DNA of 64,000 nucleotides from Aphanomyces cochlioides (Eukaryota > Oomycota > Saprolegniomycetes > Saprolegniales > Verrucalvaceae), in NCBI GenBank assembly GCA_019828595.1, contig JAHQRK010000015.1, positions 124,001-188,000 on the forward strand, written 5' to 3'. Shown here piece after piece: positions 32,864-44,202 of this stretch. The position numbers were made by a program, and so were the translations under genes. Under the pieces are notes generated by a model, which saw only the letters and a program-made list of their open reading frames with translations, was not told the DNA's origin and did no database searches. Positions within the stretch are counted from its first letter, which is position 1. Each line of letters begins with the position of its first letter.

Positions 32864-33916
32864 ATGAGCCCCAATCCAACAAAAACCGCTACGGAAGCCA
32901 CGACGCCAGGGACAACGTCGCCCAAGACGGCCGAGCCCACACCAACGTGGGAATGGAAAGATGTCGTGTGGAAAAGCGTCTTCCTCCTCTCAGCTTGGCA
33001 TCTCATGGCCTTGTACGCTCTTATTTACGTCATCCCAAAGGCGTCGTTTGCATCCATCTTGACGCTCTGGATTGGGCTTTGGTTCTTCTCCGGTCTTGGT
33101 ATCACTGCCGGTGCCCATCGCCTCTGGGCTCATCGCTCGTACAAGGCTCGCTTGCCTCTTCAAGTCTTCTTGGCTCTCTGCAATTCGATGGCGTTTGAAG
33201 GCTGTATCTATGACTGGTCGCGTGACCACCGTTTGCATCACAAGGCGTCTGATACGTCGGCTGACCCACACAACTCGAACCGTGGTTTCTTCTACGCCCA
33301 CTGTGGATGGTTGTTGGTCCGCAAGACGAAGACGGTGATCGACGAAGGCCGCAAGACCAACATGTCTGACTTGGACGCGGATCCGTTGGTCCAATTCCAA
33401 AAGAAACACTACCTCTTGTCCGTCACGATTATGTGCTACATCTTCCCTGTGGTTCTTGGCTACCTATTGTTCAACTCTGCCTGGGAAGGTTTCTGGATTG
33501 GCGTCATGTTCCGCCACGTCTGGGTGCTCCACATGACTTGGAGCGTCAACAGCGTTGCCCACTTCTTTGGTTACAAGCCATATGACCGCAACAGCCGTGC
33601 GATGGAAAACATCTTTGTCTCGATCGGCGCCATCGGGGAAGGCTGGCACAACTACCACCACCGCTACCCCACCGACTATGCTACTGGTGAATTGGGCTTC
33701 ACGGGTCAATGGAACCCTACCAAGGCTTTCATTGACACTATGGCATTTGTTGGCCTTGCCTACGACCGCAAGCGCAGCACGACCGCCGCTGCCACGCGCG
33801 AAAAGAATCGCATCGCAATGGACCAAGAAGCTCTTCGTGGCATCTTGCAGCCCACGCCAGTCGAGCAATTCATCAATTGGGCCTTCTACGGGCACACTCA
33901 CAAGTCTGTCATTTAA
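32864..33916 (+). CDS. Acyl-CoA delta-9 (stearoyl-CoA) desaturase, copy 1
   Basis: Single-exon, 350 residues. A membrane di-iron desaturase that would introduce the delta-9 double bond into saturated acyl-CoA in the endoplasmic reticulum. The three histidine boxes are complete: HRLWAHR (about 84-90), HRLHH (about 121-125) and HNYHH (about 264-268). The W-N-P-T-K motif follows. Hydrophobic stretches near 40-75 and 185-230 form the expected four membrane spans. No fused cytochrome b5 domain is present, so an external electron donor is expected. A close paralogue lies 6.6 kb downstream on the same strand. The first 30 residues are Thr/Pro-rich and not conserved between copies. Confidence 0.95.
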   Translation: MSPNPTKTATEATTPGTTSPKTAEPTPTWEWKDVVWKSVFLLSAWHLMALYALIYVIPKASFASILTLWIGLWFFSGLGITAGAHRLWAHRSYKARLPLQVFLALCNSMAFEGCIYDWSRDHRLHHKASDTSADPHNSNRGFFYAHCGWLLVRKTKTVIDEGRKTNMSDLDADPLVQFQKKHYLLSVTIMCYIFPVVLGYLLFNSAWEGFWIGVMFRHVWVLHMTWSVNSVAHFFGYKPYDRNSRAMENIFVSIGAIGEGWHNYHHRYPTDYATGELGFTGQWNPTKAFIDTMAFVGLAYDRKRSTTAAATREKNRIAMDQEALRGILQPTPVEQFINWAFYGHTHKSVI

Positions 33917-35814
33917 GTGGAATGTAATGCATGTCATCTTACCTCAGACTTCATGACGTATACTGTCGTCGGGTTGTTGCAACCGACGACATATTGTCGA
34001 CCGAAACGTCACTGACTTGAGTGTCAGCAGAGTAGGTGTGAAAGGCAACTTTGATTGTTTTGGATTGCGTTGTCCTGTTCTTGGTTGTGGCATCTCCATT
34101 TAGCTTCGCCAACCAACGAGAATAGAGTTGAAGTCGTTTGAGTGGCCTCAATACCATTGTACAGTTGATATCCCATCAAGTTGCATCAATAACTTTGGAT
34201 TACAGATCTCCCATGGCAAGGAGATGAAACCTCTTCGACCATGGTTAGCGGACAAGAACACTAGGCCAAGCTGAAGTGATTTCTTAAATGAGCTTATTGG
34301 ACGACGGTCCTTGCTCAAAAAGCTTCAGAGTACATTTGTCAAGTTGAAAGTAACTAGAAAATGCAATCAATTGCATGCCAGCGGACTACAGGTCCCCACG
34401 GATGTACGTGGTTTTGAATGCCGATAATGCTGCACTTATGGACTACACATTTAACATTATCTGTGTTGATGCTAACACAGATAAATGCCGTTTCCATGGC
34501 GACACGGCGCTCATCCATAAAACTCTCGTCTTGTCCAATTCCATGGCTCCATTGGCTTTATGAAATGGCCCAAAGGGGCACAAGACGAGCACTGTAGTCT
34601 GTATTCGCTCCATCAGACCCAAATCGCCCAAGGCTCTTGCGTTTAATTCTGCTTGGCCGCTAGTTTTTCATGACCTTGGCAATGCTCGACACCAAGTTGT
34701 GCATGTGACATCGATGCTATTGCCAGTTGTTCAGCGCCAAGTAGTTCTGCCCTTGAATACAATGCGTCGAAGTCCTTGCAACGACCTGTGTAACTGATGT
34801 TAGCCAGGCAACAGCTTGAAACCGATTCGGTTACACTGGTAATATATTAAATTGTTCAAATATATCTTGATTTTTATAGGTGACTAAATAAATATCAATT
34901 TTCGACTTCTCAATCAGGTCTGGAAATCCAGTCCAAGGAGTTCTAACTACGAGGAGCTTTATGCCTATGGTAAACATCGATTCGTTCTTTGCATCGACGT
35001 ATTCTTCATGCATCTTCGTGCGTCTGCAGCAAATTTTTCGATGGCGCTGGATTGTTGGAACAAGGCCACCATTTGAAACTGTTCGAGACACCTATTATAT
35101 AAAACCGTAAGATCAATTTTAACTTGTTGTTTGTATGTAATAAAATAAACTGCACTTTGTAACGGGTTATACACGTCTGGTCTAGTCCATAACCTTGACA
35201 GGCACAACCATTACACCGACAAAGAAAGCAACGACGAGAGTCTATCATCGCGTGTCGTGCTGGCAACATCTCTCTCTCTTTCCCTGACAGTGACGAAGTC
35301 AAATTCATGAAAGGGGGAACGGGGCGTGGCTGGACGCCCCCTCGTTTAGCTCAATGTCCAACCAGAGAACCCACGGATGCAAGCTTGATCTGGCCTTCTC
35401 GCCTCTACGAAAGCTTGCCACAATGGATGCCTGTAAGACAAAACGCATCCAGGGCGATATAAAAGCCTGTTCCGGTCGTCTGCTTTCCTGTAAGACTTGC
35501 CAAATCCATGTGGACATCTCGTACAATTTTCAACACTTGAATAAAGTATAGTGGAATAACTCTTCAGGTCAAGTATTCTGGTCGTACTATGTAATTTTAT
35601 AAAAATAGTGATATTCTTTAATAAAATCAAGTAAATATTTAAAATATTATACATGAAGTGATGAATTATTTGGTCGTGGCTGAAAATAAGCTCCGAACGT
35701 TCAAACTATTGACATGGGAGTCAACATGGGTCACATGTCGGACCTCGTATAGTCCTTGCGAAGGATAGCTGTGCCGTATGGAGCTGGCATTTACAGCTTT
35801 CCAAGCACTCTAGC
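33917..35814. other. Gene-free intergenic region, 1.9 kb
   Basis: No supported gene. A small perfect hairpin (TCTGTGTT/AACACAGA arms near 34458-34481) and a GC-rich patch near 35305-35345 were noticed. Short ORFs have no domains. The right end is AT-rich before the GH6 promoter. Confidence 0.4.
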
Positions 35815-37347
35815 ATGAAGCTGTCTCTCCAGCTCGCGGTCGCCGCGGCTCTGGCTCACCTTGCGTTTGCTGGTATGTGCAGCGCCGTGAAGCCATATTC
35901 TTGGACACAAGCGGCCTCTGCCAACCCCCAGCTCCAAGGAGCTCTCCAAGTGCTCAGCAAGTTCGCTGTTGCGTCGTGGTACACTGACCGTGGCTACGGC
36001 GACGACATTGACAAGTTGCTCGCGAACTGCGATTCGAGCGACACACTCTCGATTGTGATTTACGGTCTCCCCAACAAAGATTGTGCCGACGGGTTCTCGA
36101 GCAGCGGGAGTAACAAGGACGCTTCGACGTACAAGTCTTGGATCCAGAGTTTGGTCTCCCGCGTCGGCTCCCGAAACGTCGTGTACGTCTTGGAACCTGA
36201 TGCCGTCGCATTGCTGGCTAACAACAACTGCGCCAAGCAAAACAACTACTTGGACAACCTGAAAATCGCGCTCAGTCTCATCTCGGCGGGCAATCCCAAT
36301 GCCAAAATCTACGCGGATGTCGCCTCGTGGGCGGATATCACTCAAGCCGCGTCCATCTTGAACGATCTCAAGAGCGCTGGCCGCCTCAATGGTATTACGA
36401 TCAACACGTCCAACTACAAGACGAACGCCCAGCTGCTTCCAATCTGCCAGACTCTGTCAGCGGCAACCGGTGGCCTCCACTGCGCCTTTGACACATCGCG
36501 CAACTACCGCGGCTCCACTGGCGATGAATGGTGTAACTCCAAGACGGCTGGTATTGGCGCTCCCCCTGGCTCGGACACTGGCAGTCCCCTCGTGGACTAC
36601 AACTTGTGGCTCAAGGTCCCTGGTGAAAGCGACGGTCAATGCAGCGGCCGCACATCCGATGCTCTCTTGGGTCCCAATGCTGGCGATTTCTTCGCCGATG
36701 GGTTCACCTCGCTGTGGAACAATGGTTACTTTGTCGACAAGGCGGGTTTGCCAAAGGTCGGCAGTGGCAACAGCGGCTCGTGGACAGTAGCGCCGACAAC
36801 GAGCTTCACCCCAAGCACCAGCAGTGCTCCAACGACGGCAAGCCCAACAACAGCGTCTCCTACTACGACCCCAACAACAAATGCTCCGACCACCACCTCC
36901 GCCGACACAACCACTGAAGCCCCATCGACAACTGAATCTCCATCGGCAGCCAACTCGACAACGTACAATTCGACTAGTACGGAAGTCCCAGCATCCACAA
37001 GCGCTTCCCCCTCTTCCTCGGGAGATTCGCCGTCTTCGACGTCGTTGGAAACCGTGTCGAATACGCCATCGAGTGATGCGCCAACGCCATCAACAACGCT
37101 TCCGACTGCCCAAAATGACGTGTCAGTTCAAGCCTCAGGTGGAGCTCAGACCGACATGTCGACGGGCACGATTGTCTTGATTGCGACGGTGGCTGTGGCT
37201 GGTGTTGTGGCGGCCGTCATGGCCGTCGTCGTCGTCCGCAAGCGCAACATGGACGAAAAACGCAACGATTATATTGAGCGCGATTCGCGCGGCATTGTCA
37301 TCCTTGGCGCGACGCCCATGCATGACTCAGACCGTGCAATCTTGTAA
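35815..37347 (+). CDS. Membrane-anchored GH6 glycoside hydrolase (cellobiohydrolase/endoglucanase family), copy 1
   Basis: Single exon, 510 residues. An N-terminal signal peptide (about 1-20) is followed by a GH6 catalytic domain (about 25-315). Landmarks are YGLPNKDCADG with Asp89, YVLEPDAVALL with Asp129 (the expected catalytic acid), TINTSNYKTN, FDTSRNYRG and LKVPGESDGQC. GH6 enzymes cleave beta-1,4-glucan by inversion. A Thr/Pro/Ser-rich linker (about 325-445) leads to a transmembrane helix (about 450-474) and a basic 36-residue tail, so the enzyme should sit outside, tethered to the plasma membrane. No cellulose-binding module is present. Own-wall remodelling is likely; host or substrate digestion is the alternative. 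The paralogue is at 59540-61306. Confidence 0.93.
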   Translation: MKLSLQLAVAAALAHLAFAGMCSAVKPYSWTQAASANPQLQGALQVLSKFAVASWYTDRGYGDDIDKLLANCDSSDTLSIVIYGLPNKDCADGFSSSGSNKDASTYKSWIQSLVSRVGSRNVVYVLEPDAVALLANNNCAKQNNYLDNLKIALSLISAGNPNAKIYADVASWADITQAASILNDLKSAGRLNGITINTSNYKTNAQLLPICQTLSAATGGLHCAFDTSRNYRGSTGDEWCNSKTAGIGAPPGSDTGSPLVDYNLWLKVPGESDGQCSGRTSDALLGPNAGDFFADGFTSLWNNGYFVDKAGLPKVGSGNSGSWTVAPTTSFTPSTSSAPTTASPTTASPTTTPTTNAPTTTSADTTTEAPSTTESPSAANSTTYNSTSTEVPASTSASPSSSGDSPSSTSLETVSNTPSSDAPTPSTTLPTAQNDVSVQASGGAQTDMSTGTIVLIATVAVAGVVAAVMAVVVVRKRNMDEKRNDYIERDSRGIVILGATPMHDSDRAIL

Positions 37348-39493
37348 ACCCTGTGGTAAATGTTTTGAATGCAAGTCTTCCTGTGTGTGTTTTCCCGTCT
37401 TTCCTTGACGACTCGACGATGTGATTCCGCCTTGTCCGTCGTTGGGGACCTTCCGAGTTGTGCGAACGTCCATGGGGGATAATGACGTCGAGGGGAGTGG
37501 ACGATAGTGGCGGGATGGTACCGCTCTTCATTAAGTCTTGTCAAGGGAGTGGAGGGGGCTAAGGGGGCGTCAAGGGACATGAAAGGGCTTCTACCTGGCG
37601 CTCATTGTGGCCAAATTTTAGACTCAATAGCCATGGAATAGCTTGGGGGAGCTCTTCTCGTCGTGGGGGAAGCTTTTAACGGGTACAAGCGTCGGTCTGG
37701 GAATGATGGCGCTAGCGAAAGAAAGCTCGTCCGCCAAGGCAGAAGCAATAAAGCCGCCAGCATGACTAACGATGACGTCAACTTGTTTCTCGTCGTGTCC
37801 ACTGTACTGTTGTCTATCAGCTGTCAGGTGTCTGGTCCTATGCTTGTTCCAAAATACTTGCTCGTTTTGCATGGACCATTTTAAAAGGGCGGTCGACTTA
37901 GATTTAAAAGCTCGCCAAGCTTTCGATCTCGGCACGAGAAAGCGACCAAGACAGCATGTGTGAGTATCGTCGAGGTTGTTGACCTCTTGCGACCAACGAC
38001 AGTATGGTGGCGAGACACTGAATCGTACTTCGAAGATCGTGGCAAAATTGCATATGTTGGACGTAAAAGCAAATGGACTTTGGTCTTTTTTATGTAGTCA
38101 AGCACTTGTTTAGAAACGCGAGCAAGGCATTGGAATTGGCATTGGAATTGGCATTGTATACTCAACATCTTGCATCCATGCTCTAGCTAGCTCTCAGTTG
38201 CTTGTTTTAAATCTCTTGCGCCGGTTGACAGTGAGATTTCGGTGTAAGAGAGTGGTTTGATTTGACGAAAATTCCAAGGATTCAAACACTCGGATTGGAT
38301 AAAACAAATGTATTTTAAGGTCAATCATACTATGGGATTAACATAAAGTAAACTCAGACAGAGCTCTACTGTAGTTCGCTTTAAGAAGCTAAATTCAGCC
38401 ATCTTGCGCTCACACTGTAGCATTTAGCAAGAGCGCGTTACACAACCCTTCATTGCTCTCGTTCACATCACGAGGACGTTGATTTTTGCCAAGAATATTC
38501 GTCTTGTGCCGAATTCTTTCTCGTCTTCTCGTCAAGCGACCTGGTAGTATTGCAATTCTTTCATCAACTCCTCAAGGTAAAGAGAATAATCGTTTACGAG
38601 CTTATACAGTCGATGGCCGCTGAAACTCGAGACTTACCCAAGATAGTTTGTTCCCACGGTGTAAACAATTTTCAAGCCATAATCAACGCAATTGAACCTG
38701 AACCTCGTTGTCAGGAGCATTTGTGAAATGCTGCAACTAGCTTTCAAAGCGATAAACCAACCGTATCGTATTCTTTGTAGCTTACTCTCGTCTTCTTGAA
38801 TGTTTTAGGAGAACTTTATAGCATAAAAATTAACAATAATTTTATCCAATCATAATCCAAGTCAAACGGTCGTAAGCTCTCCACACTCGTGACGTCATCG
38901 GTTTCGAAAACAAATTTTTCAAATGATACAAATAATCCGGAGCAGAAATTCAAAAATTATTGATATTTTTGTTTTTTCTTTGTAATTTTGAATTTCTTGC
39001 AAATAAAACAATCATTCTGGACCGTTCATTTGTGATCTTGCCCTGCTGACGGTGCCGCCGCCAAGTCATTCTCGCGCCAAATCGATTGCATGAGCCCCGT
39101 CGCTCTAGGAGCATGCCGCTTACGAATCAAAGTTGACAACGCTCTGTGGGATACGACTTGCTCCCACATGGTATGTTTTCCATCACCCATCTTTGCCGCA
39201 AAGAACATGCTGGTTCAATTGTATCGTCTGTGAGAGTGATAGAAAGTCCGAAACGCGGCGAAACGCTCGTTCCTGTGAGCTGCTTCCCGCGATACATGCA
39301 TCGATCGCCGTCGATCCTTTCCGAGAAGGCGTTCGTTGCGATCAGATCCAAGGGGCTACACCTTCGCTGACAATCGTGTGTGCACAGCGAAGTTCGCACT
39401 TTCAGTGTGGGTTCGATGATCGGTTGATTGGCCAAAAGTGCAACATGTCCCTGACTCGGGCCCATCTTCCTTCACTGTAGCTTTCGAGACGCC
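37348..39493. other. Gene-free intergenic region, 2.1 kb
   Basis: No supported gene. Contains a G-rich patch (37545-37590), a small direct repeat of GGCATTGGAATT (about 38130-38157, two and a half copies) and AT-rich sequence toward 38800-39010. ORFs near 39130-39480 overlap in several frames and show no domain. Confidence 0.4.
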
Positions 39494-40528
39494 ATGAGCA
39501 GACAAGTTGACAGCGTGGCCGCGGATCAGCCTGCGTTTGGATCGCCGACGCCAAGTTTTGAGTGGAAAGAAGTCGTGTGGTATAATGTGCTTATCTTGGC
39601 AACGTGGCATGTCATGGCTGTGTATGCGCTCTTGTTTGTGCTGCCGTCCACGTCCATCACGGCGATTTTGACCTTGTGGATTGGCTTGTGGTGGTTTTCC
39701 GGTCTTGGGATCACTGCTGGTGCCCATCGTTTGTGGTCGCATCGATCGTACAAGGCGCGTCTGCCCCTTCAAATTTTCTTGGCGCTCTGCAACTCAATGG
39801 CGTTCCAAGGCAGCATCTTTGAATGGTCTCGCGATCACCGTGTGCACCACAAGGCGTCCGACACAACCGGGGATCCACACAACTCCCGCCGTGGTTTTTT
39901 CTTTGCGCATTGTGGCTGGGTCATGGTCCGAAAGCACGAAGATGTCCGCAAAGAAGGCAAGCGCATCAGTTTTGCCGACTTGGAGACAGACCCATTGGTC
40001 CAATTCCAAAAGAAGCACTACTTGTTGTCTGTTCTGCTTATGTGCTACGTTTTCCCCACGGCTGTTGGCTATTTCATGTTCAACTCGGCGTGGCAAGGCT
40101 TTTGGATCGGCGGCATTTTCCGCCATGTCTGGGTACTTCACATGACATGGTGCGTCAACAGTGTCGCGCATTTCTTTGGTTACAAGCCTTACGACCGCAA
40201 CAGCCGTGCCGTCGAAAACCTCTTTGTCTCGATCGGTGCGATCGGTGAAGGCTGGCACAACTACCACCATCGCTTTCCTACCGATTACGCCACGGGTGAA
40301 ATGGGCATCACGGGTCAGTGGAACCCGACCAAGGCGTTTATTGATGTGATGGCGTATCTTGGTCAAGCGTACGACTTGAAGCGAAGCAAGACAGCGGCAG
40401 CGACGCGAGAAAAAGTCAAGATCGCCATGGACGAAGAGGCGCTCAAGGGCATTGTGCAGCCCACGGCAACGGACCAATTCGTCAATTGGCTCTTCTTTGG
40501 GCGCACGGAGGATCAATCAGTCTTTTAA
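39494..40528 (+). CDS. Acyl-CoA delta-9 (stearoyl-CoA) desaturase, copy 2
   Basis: Single exon, 344 residues, very similar along its length to copy 1 and sharing all histidine boxes (HRLWSHR, HRVHH, HNYHH). The N-terminal 25 residues and the last few (GRTEDQSVF against GHTHKSVI) differ most. Same predicted topology and reaction. Lack of introns in both copies and same orientation suggest tandem duplication, with the GH6 gene lying between. The copies may differ in expression: the promoter of copy 1 carries repeated CCAAT/TCCGGATAA modules that I do not see here. Confidence 0.95.
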   Translation: MSRQVDSVAADQPAFGSPTPSFEWKEVVWYNVLILATWHVMAVYALLFVLPSTSITAILTLWIGLWWFSGLGITAGAHRLWSHRSYKARLPLQIFLALCNSMAFQGSIFEWSRDHRVHHKASDTTGDPHNSRRGFFFAHCGWVMVRKHEDVRKEGKRISFADLETDPLVQFQKKHYLLSVLLMCYVFPTAVGYFMFNSAWQGFWIGGIFRHVWVLHMTWCVNSVAHFFGYKPYDRNSRAVENLFVSIGAIGEGWHNYHHRFPTDYATGEMGITGQWNPTKAFIDVMAYLGQAYDLKRSKTAAATREKVKIAMDEEALKGIVQPTATDQFVNWLFFGRTEDQSVF

Positions 40529-40928
40529 GTGTCGTCTTGGATAAAATTCATTTCTATGCTTCTTTAGGCCATGTCTTAGTTTCTAGGGGCAGAGTAGAAT
40601 AGCGTAGCAAGCACAGCGAGAGGAATGTCCTTGTATGGAGAAAATCTGTGAAGGTGATTCATCGCCGAGTTCCCATGACGATCATCTCTGCTGCTGGCAT
40701 GGCGTTGCTCATGGGGCATGACGATAGAAAAGATGCAAACAATCATCACGCCAATCGAGAAGCCCTTGATGGATTATCAAACCGTGCCTCATGATGTCTG
40801 AATCGCTTGTGAGGGTAATCCACAGCTTCACATCTCGACAAACGCGGCGACGATACTATTTTGGTGGCTGACACGGTCTTTGGAAAGCCAGAGAGGACAG
40901 TCGATGGGGCAAAATAGTGCCATCGATG
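40529..40928. other. Convergent intergenic region
   Basis: About 400 bases between the stop of desaturase 2 and the stop of the BTB gene. I see no gene or repeat. Confidence 0.4.
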
Positions 40929-42631
40929 TCATTTCCTCGGCTTGGCATACGTCCGTTGGCTGGATTGAACGGGTAGTTTCTTGGGTGACGTAGTCGGTGT
41001 CATCGCCGAGTCCGTGAGAGTTGGAATCGCAGCTTGCTGATTGATTTCACGCTGGTAATGCTGGAGCCATGCCTGGTACATATGTCACATGAGACGGATT
41101 GTCAACAAGGCAGTGGACTGACTGCATGTTCTTTGACTTTGGCTTGGAATTGCTGGGTTTCGTCGAGGATCATAGCACGCTCTTTGGTCTTTTCAGGCAG
41201 CGACAGCGCATGTTCCTTGACCGCTGGCTGGATCGAGGCTTGGGTCGTGGCTTGGATAGGAATTCGAGCTTGGATTACACTCGGAGCTTCCGTGCGTGGA
41301 GGTGATGGAGCTGCTGGTTCCACCGGTTTGATTTCGATCGTTTTCTTCACTTGAGTTGGTGTGGAGCCGAAAGATATCGACGTCAAGACGCCACCACCAT
41401 TTGAATGACTTGGAAATCCTCGTTGATCTGGCGGCGGCAATTCAATCTGCTCGGCAGCATGAAAGATCGACCTGACTTGAAATTCGACTTGGAGAATCGA
41501 GGACGACGATGGCGTCGTCATGTGCTCGAGCGGCTGAGCCCAAAACGTGTAGATGAAATTGCCAGGAAATGGCGTTCCGTGCAGTTTTGTGTGGCCACCA
41601 CCGAGGAAGAAATACGAATGGCTGTCGTAGAGCACAGCTTGGGACACTGTCGTCGTGCCTTCATAATCAGCCACGCGGACAAGGAGACGTCCTTGGCCTG
41701 AAACTCCTTCGACGGCAAGTTGTTCGTGGCCACGCAAGATAAATACAAGCGGCGCTTGCGATGGCACAACGGCATGGACGTATGATTTTGCAAAACAAAC
41801 CAGCTTTGACGGTGTCTGTGAGATCGGAAGTGCCCCGTTTTTTGGCAATGCCCCTGCAGTTGGAAACATCTCAGAGTCGACTTCAAAATAAGTTGCTTCG
41901 CGTTGAAGACCAGCAAGCGAGACACCATCGGGGAGATAGACGTTTTCCATGCGGTACCAATCGAGGATCACGGCAAAGTACGCTGGATTTCGATCGACAA
42001 AGACGGTGTTGTTCGTGCGCTCGCAGCCGCACAGGATAAGACGATGGAGGCGTTTGTGAGGATATTTTTCAAGCAAGCGAGCTTTGCATTTAAAGATCGT
42101 GCCTCCGACGTCAAAAGTAACAACGCCAGCGTGGAAGATATCCTCAATCTCCTCCGTCTCGCCTTTAGATGGAACAGGCGACGCATCAATCAATCGAGGT
42201 GGTGGGGGTCGTGGTCGGGGACGTCGTGAGGGCTTGGAGTCCATTTTATGATCAAAGTTCTCGTCAATTTCGTCCTTGCTGGGTGACTTGGAAGGAGAAA
42301 TCGAGCGGCGTGTGGGGGGTGGGGACGCAGACTGCAAATCATGACGTACGCGTTCGTCTTTTGGGCGTTGAATCCAAAGGGTGTCAAGCTGCCGTGATGG
42401 TTTTCCAGTCGCTTCAGCATCAATGGGGCGAGGAGGTCTAGGAGGAGGCGATTCCTTTGGGGTATTGAGCTCATTTGACAGACACGATGCTTCAAGTTTC
42501 ATCTTTTCCAATTGATTGGACGCATCCGTAGTGTAATTTGGATTTGCTTGTGGAGTTTGGTGGAGATTTGGAGGCTCTTCTTTGGCCTCTCTATCTCCAG
42601 GGAGTGGGGCTCGGTCTCGAGACGATTCCAT
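40929..42631 (-). CDS. BTB/T1 (KCTD-like) domain protein
   Basis: Two exons (42631-41123 and 41072-40929) give 550 residues. The first 160 are disordered, with Pro/Ser/Arg-rich patches (SPPPRPPRP, RPRPRPPPP). Residues 170-262 are a T1-type BTB domain: VTFDVGGTIFKCKARLLEKYP, then a DRNPAYFAVILDWYR block and LQREATYFEVD. Such domains oligomerise and often recruit Cullin-3 or form channel tetramers; no membrane segment is present here. Residues 295-400 contain beta-rich sequence (VFILRGHEQLAVEG, GNFIYTFWAQPL) of no recognised family. The small last exon has normal GT/AG signals and continues AWLQHYQREINQQ to a stop. The gene is divergent from the coiled-coil gene, with 104 bases between start codons. 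Confidence 0.85.
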
Positions 42632-42735
42632 CGTACATGCAGCCCAGAACAGGACGACGCGGCTAAAATAATCCCCCGGAGCGTTTCACTGCCATCTAAT
42701 TTTGAAACACATATTGCGACGGCGTCGTTTAGACC

Positions 42736-44136
42736 ATGGCCAAAGGTTTGGAGCTTGATGCACTGCCGTCTCCATCCTCGATGCCTCGGTTGGAGCCTCC
42801 CGTCTTTGTCAAGAAGAGAGCCAACAATGCTCGATTTCTTCACTCAAACACATCCATGCCGTCATTGGACGCGGCTGCAGGCAACGACAAAGCCAAAAGC
42901 CAAAGCGGATCATGTACTCAAGATATTGGCCAGCACATTTTTCACGCGATCGACGCTAGCATCACGCCGCCAGGAGATCGAGGGTAGACTGAAAAAAATC
43001 GTTGGACTGCTGTAATTGCTTTGTAGCGTCGACGTCGACATGTTTCGGAAAGAATGCCGTAAATTGACCGACGCAAAAGCCACAATGCTGCTTGATATGT
43101 TGTCAACTGTCCGTGCGACGCATTTACCAAGAGTACTTGATAGTTGAAATGGCATTGAAACTGGCATGCTTGTAGGAGGTGGTTCAGAATGCATGGCTTC
43201 GCCTGGTTGAGGAAGAACGCCAAGATTTACTTGAATTGAGCACGGCATCGACATCTCCGCGATCTCCTCGGGATGACAGAGGCGCCCACTCGACAACTCC
43301 GACGTCAGTACGACCCAGCACGAGGTACTTCGGGTCAAGACGATCCACCGTCGTTCACGCTGAATGTAGTGGTGCAACGACAAAATTGTCGACAGCCAAG
43401 TCGAAGAGAAAGCAAGCAGAGTATGATGCAAAGTTGCTTGCAAATCGACTGGCATTGCTGCAACAAGAGGAAATCAAAGCATGGCGCAAGATTGAACAAA
43501 CGCGTGAAAAAGCACAGCAAATCCTAGAGCATCGGGAAGAAATTGTCAAGAAACAGCAAGACAAGTACATGCTTCTCCATGAAAAGGAGGAAACGATTCG
43601 CTCTGCGACGAAAAAACACAAACTCGCCGCCAAAGTGAGCTCTATGACAACAAAGAGTTAGTTTGATTCGACGAAATTTCTACCTAGACGTCAGTAATCC
43701 GCAAGCGCCAAGCAGCCATCAGTGTCATTTCAAAGAAATACCAAGAAGTCGAACAAGTCAAGATAGAACGCCGGCGGCTCAAGCAGGAAAAGGAAAAGCA
43801 GGCAGTCGACGAAATCATGCGGGCCAAGGAGAGACGGGAGCGTGTCCGCAAGCAAGAGGAAGAGGTGGGTTGGTATCTTGTTTCCATGTAGTGACAAATA
43901 TTTCCTAGATGCGGAAGAAACGAATGAAAGAAAAGGTTACAGCCGAGAAGCAAATCGTCGAGAGGTATCGCAAGAGCGTCGAAGAGGAAGAAATCCAGCT
44001 CCGCGAACAACAGCGCCGAGTAGCAGAATTAGAACGAGCAGAGATGGAGCTCATCCAAAGACTCCAGAGTACACAATTGCTACAGCGACAAGCGTACGAC
44101 GAGTTGGAGAAAGCATTAGTTGGAACGGAGGTGTAA
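42736..44136 (+). CDS. Coiled-coil protein, unrecognised family
   Basis: Six exons (42736-42983, 43027-43132, 43176-43324, 43370-43634, 43688-43864, 43909-44136) give 390 residues. The first 130 are mixed, with a short helical block (VDVDMFRKECRKLTDAK). From about 170 to the end it is continuous charged coiled coil (KAWRKIEQTREKAQQILEHR, ERRERVRKQEEEMRKKR). No motor, membrane or enzymatic motif is seen. It could be a flagellar, centrosomal or other structural protein, but nothing in the sequence decides this. It shares a 104-base divergent promoter with the BTB gene and converges on snurportin. Confidence 0.8.
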
Positions 44137-44202
44137 CAAAATGATTTATTGTCGACTATTCTTCCATGGACGAATCGTCCACCACCTAGCATTCCAGTGA
44201 GA

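Noticed and set aside
39130..39480. 115-codon ORF upstream of desaturase 2
   Set aside because: Overlapping frames on both strands, no domain, and it lies in the presumed promoter/leader of the desaturase.
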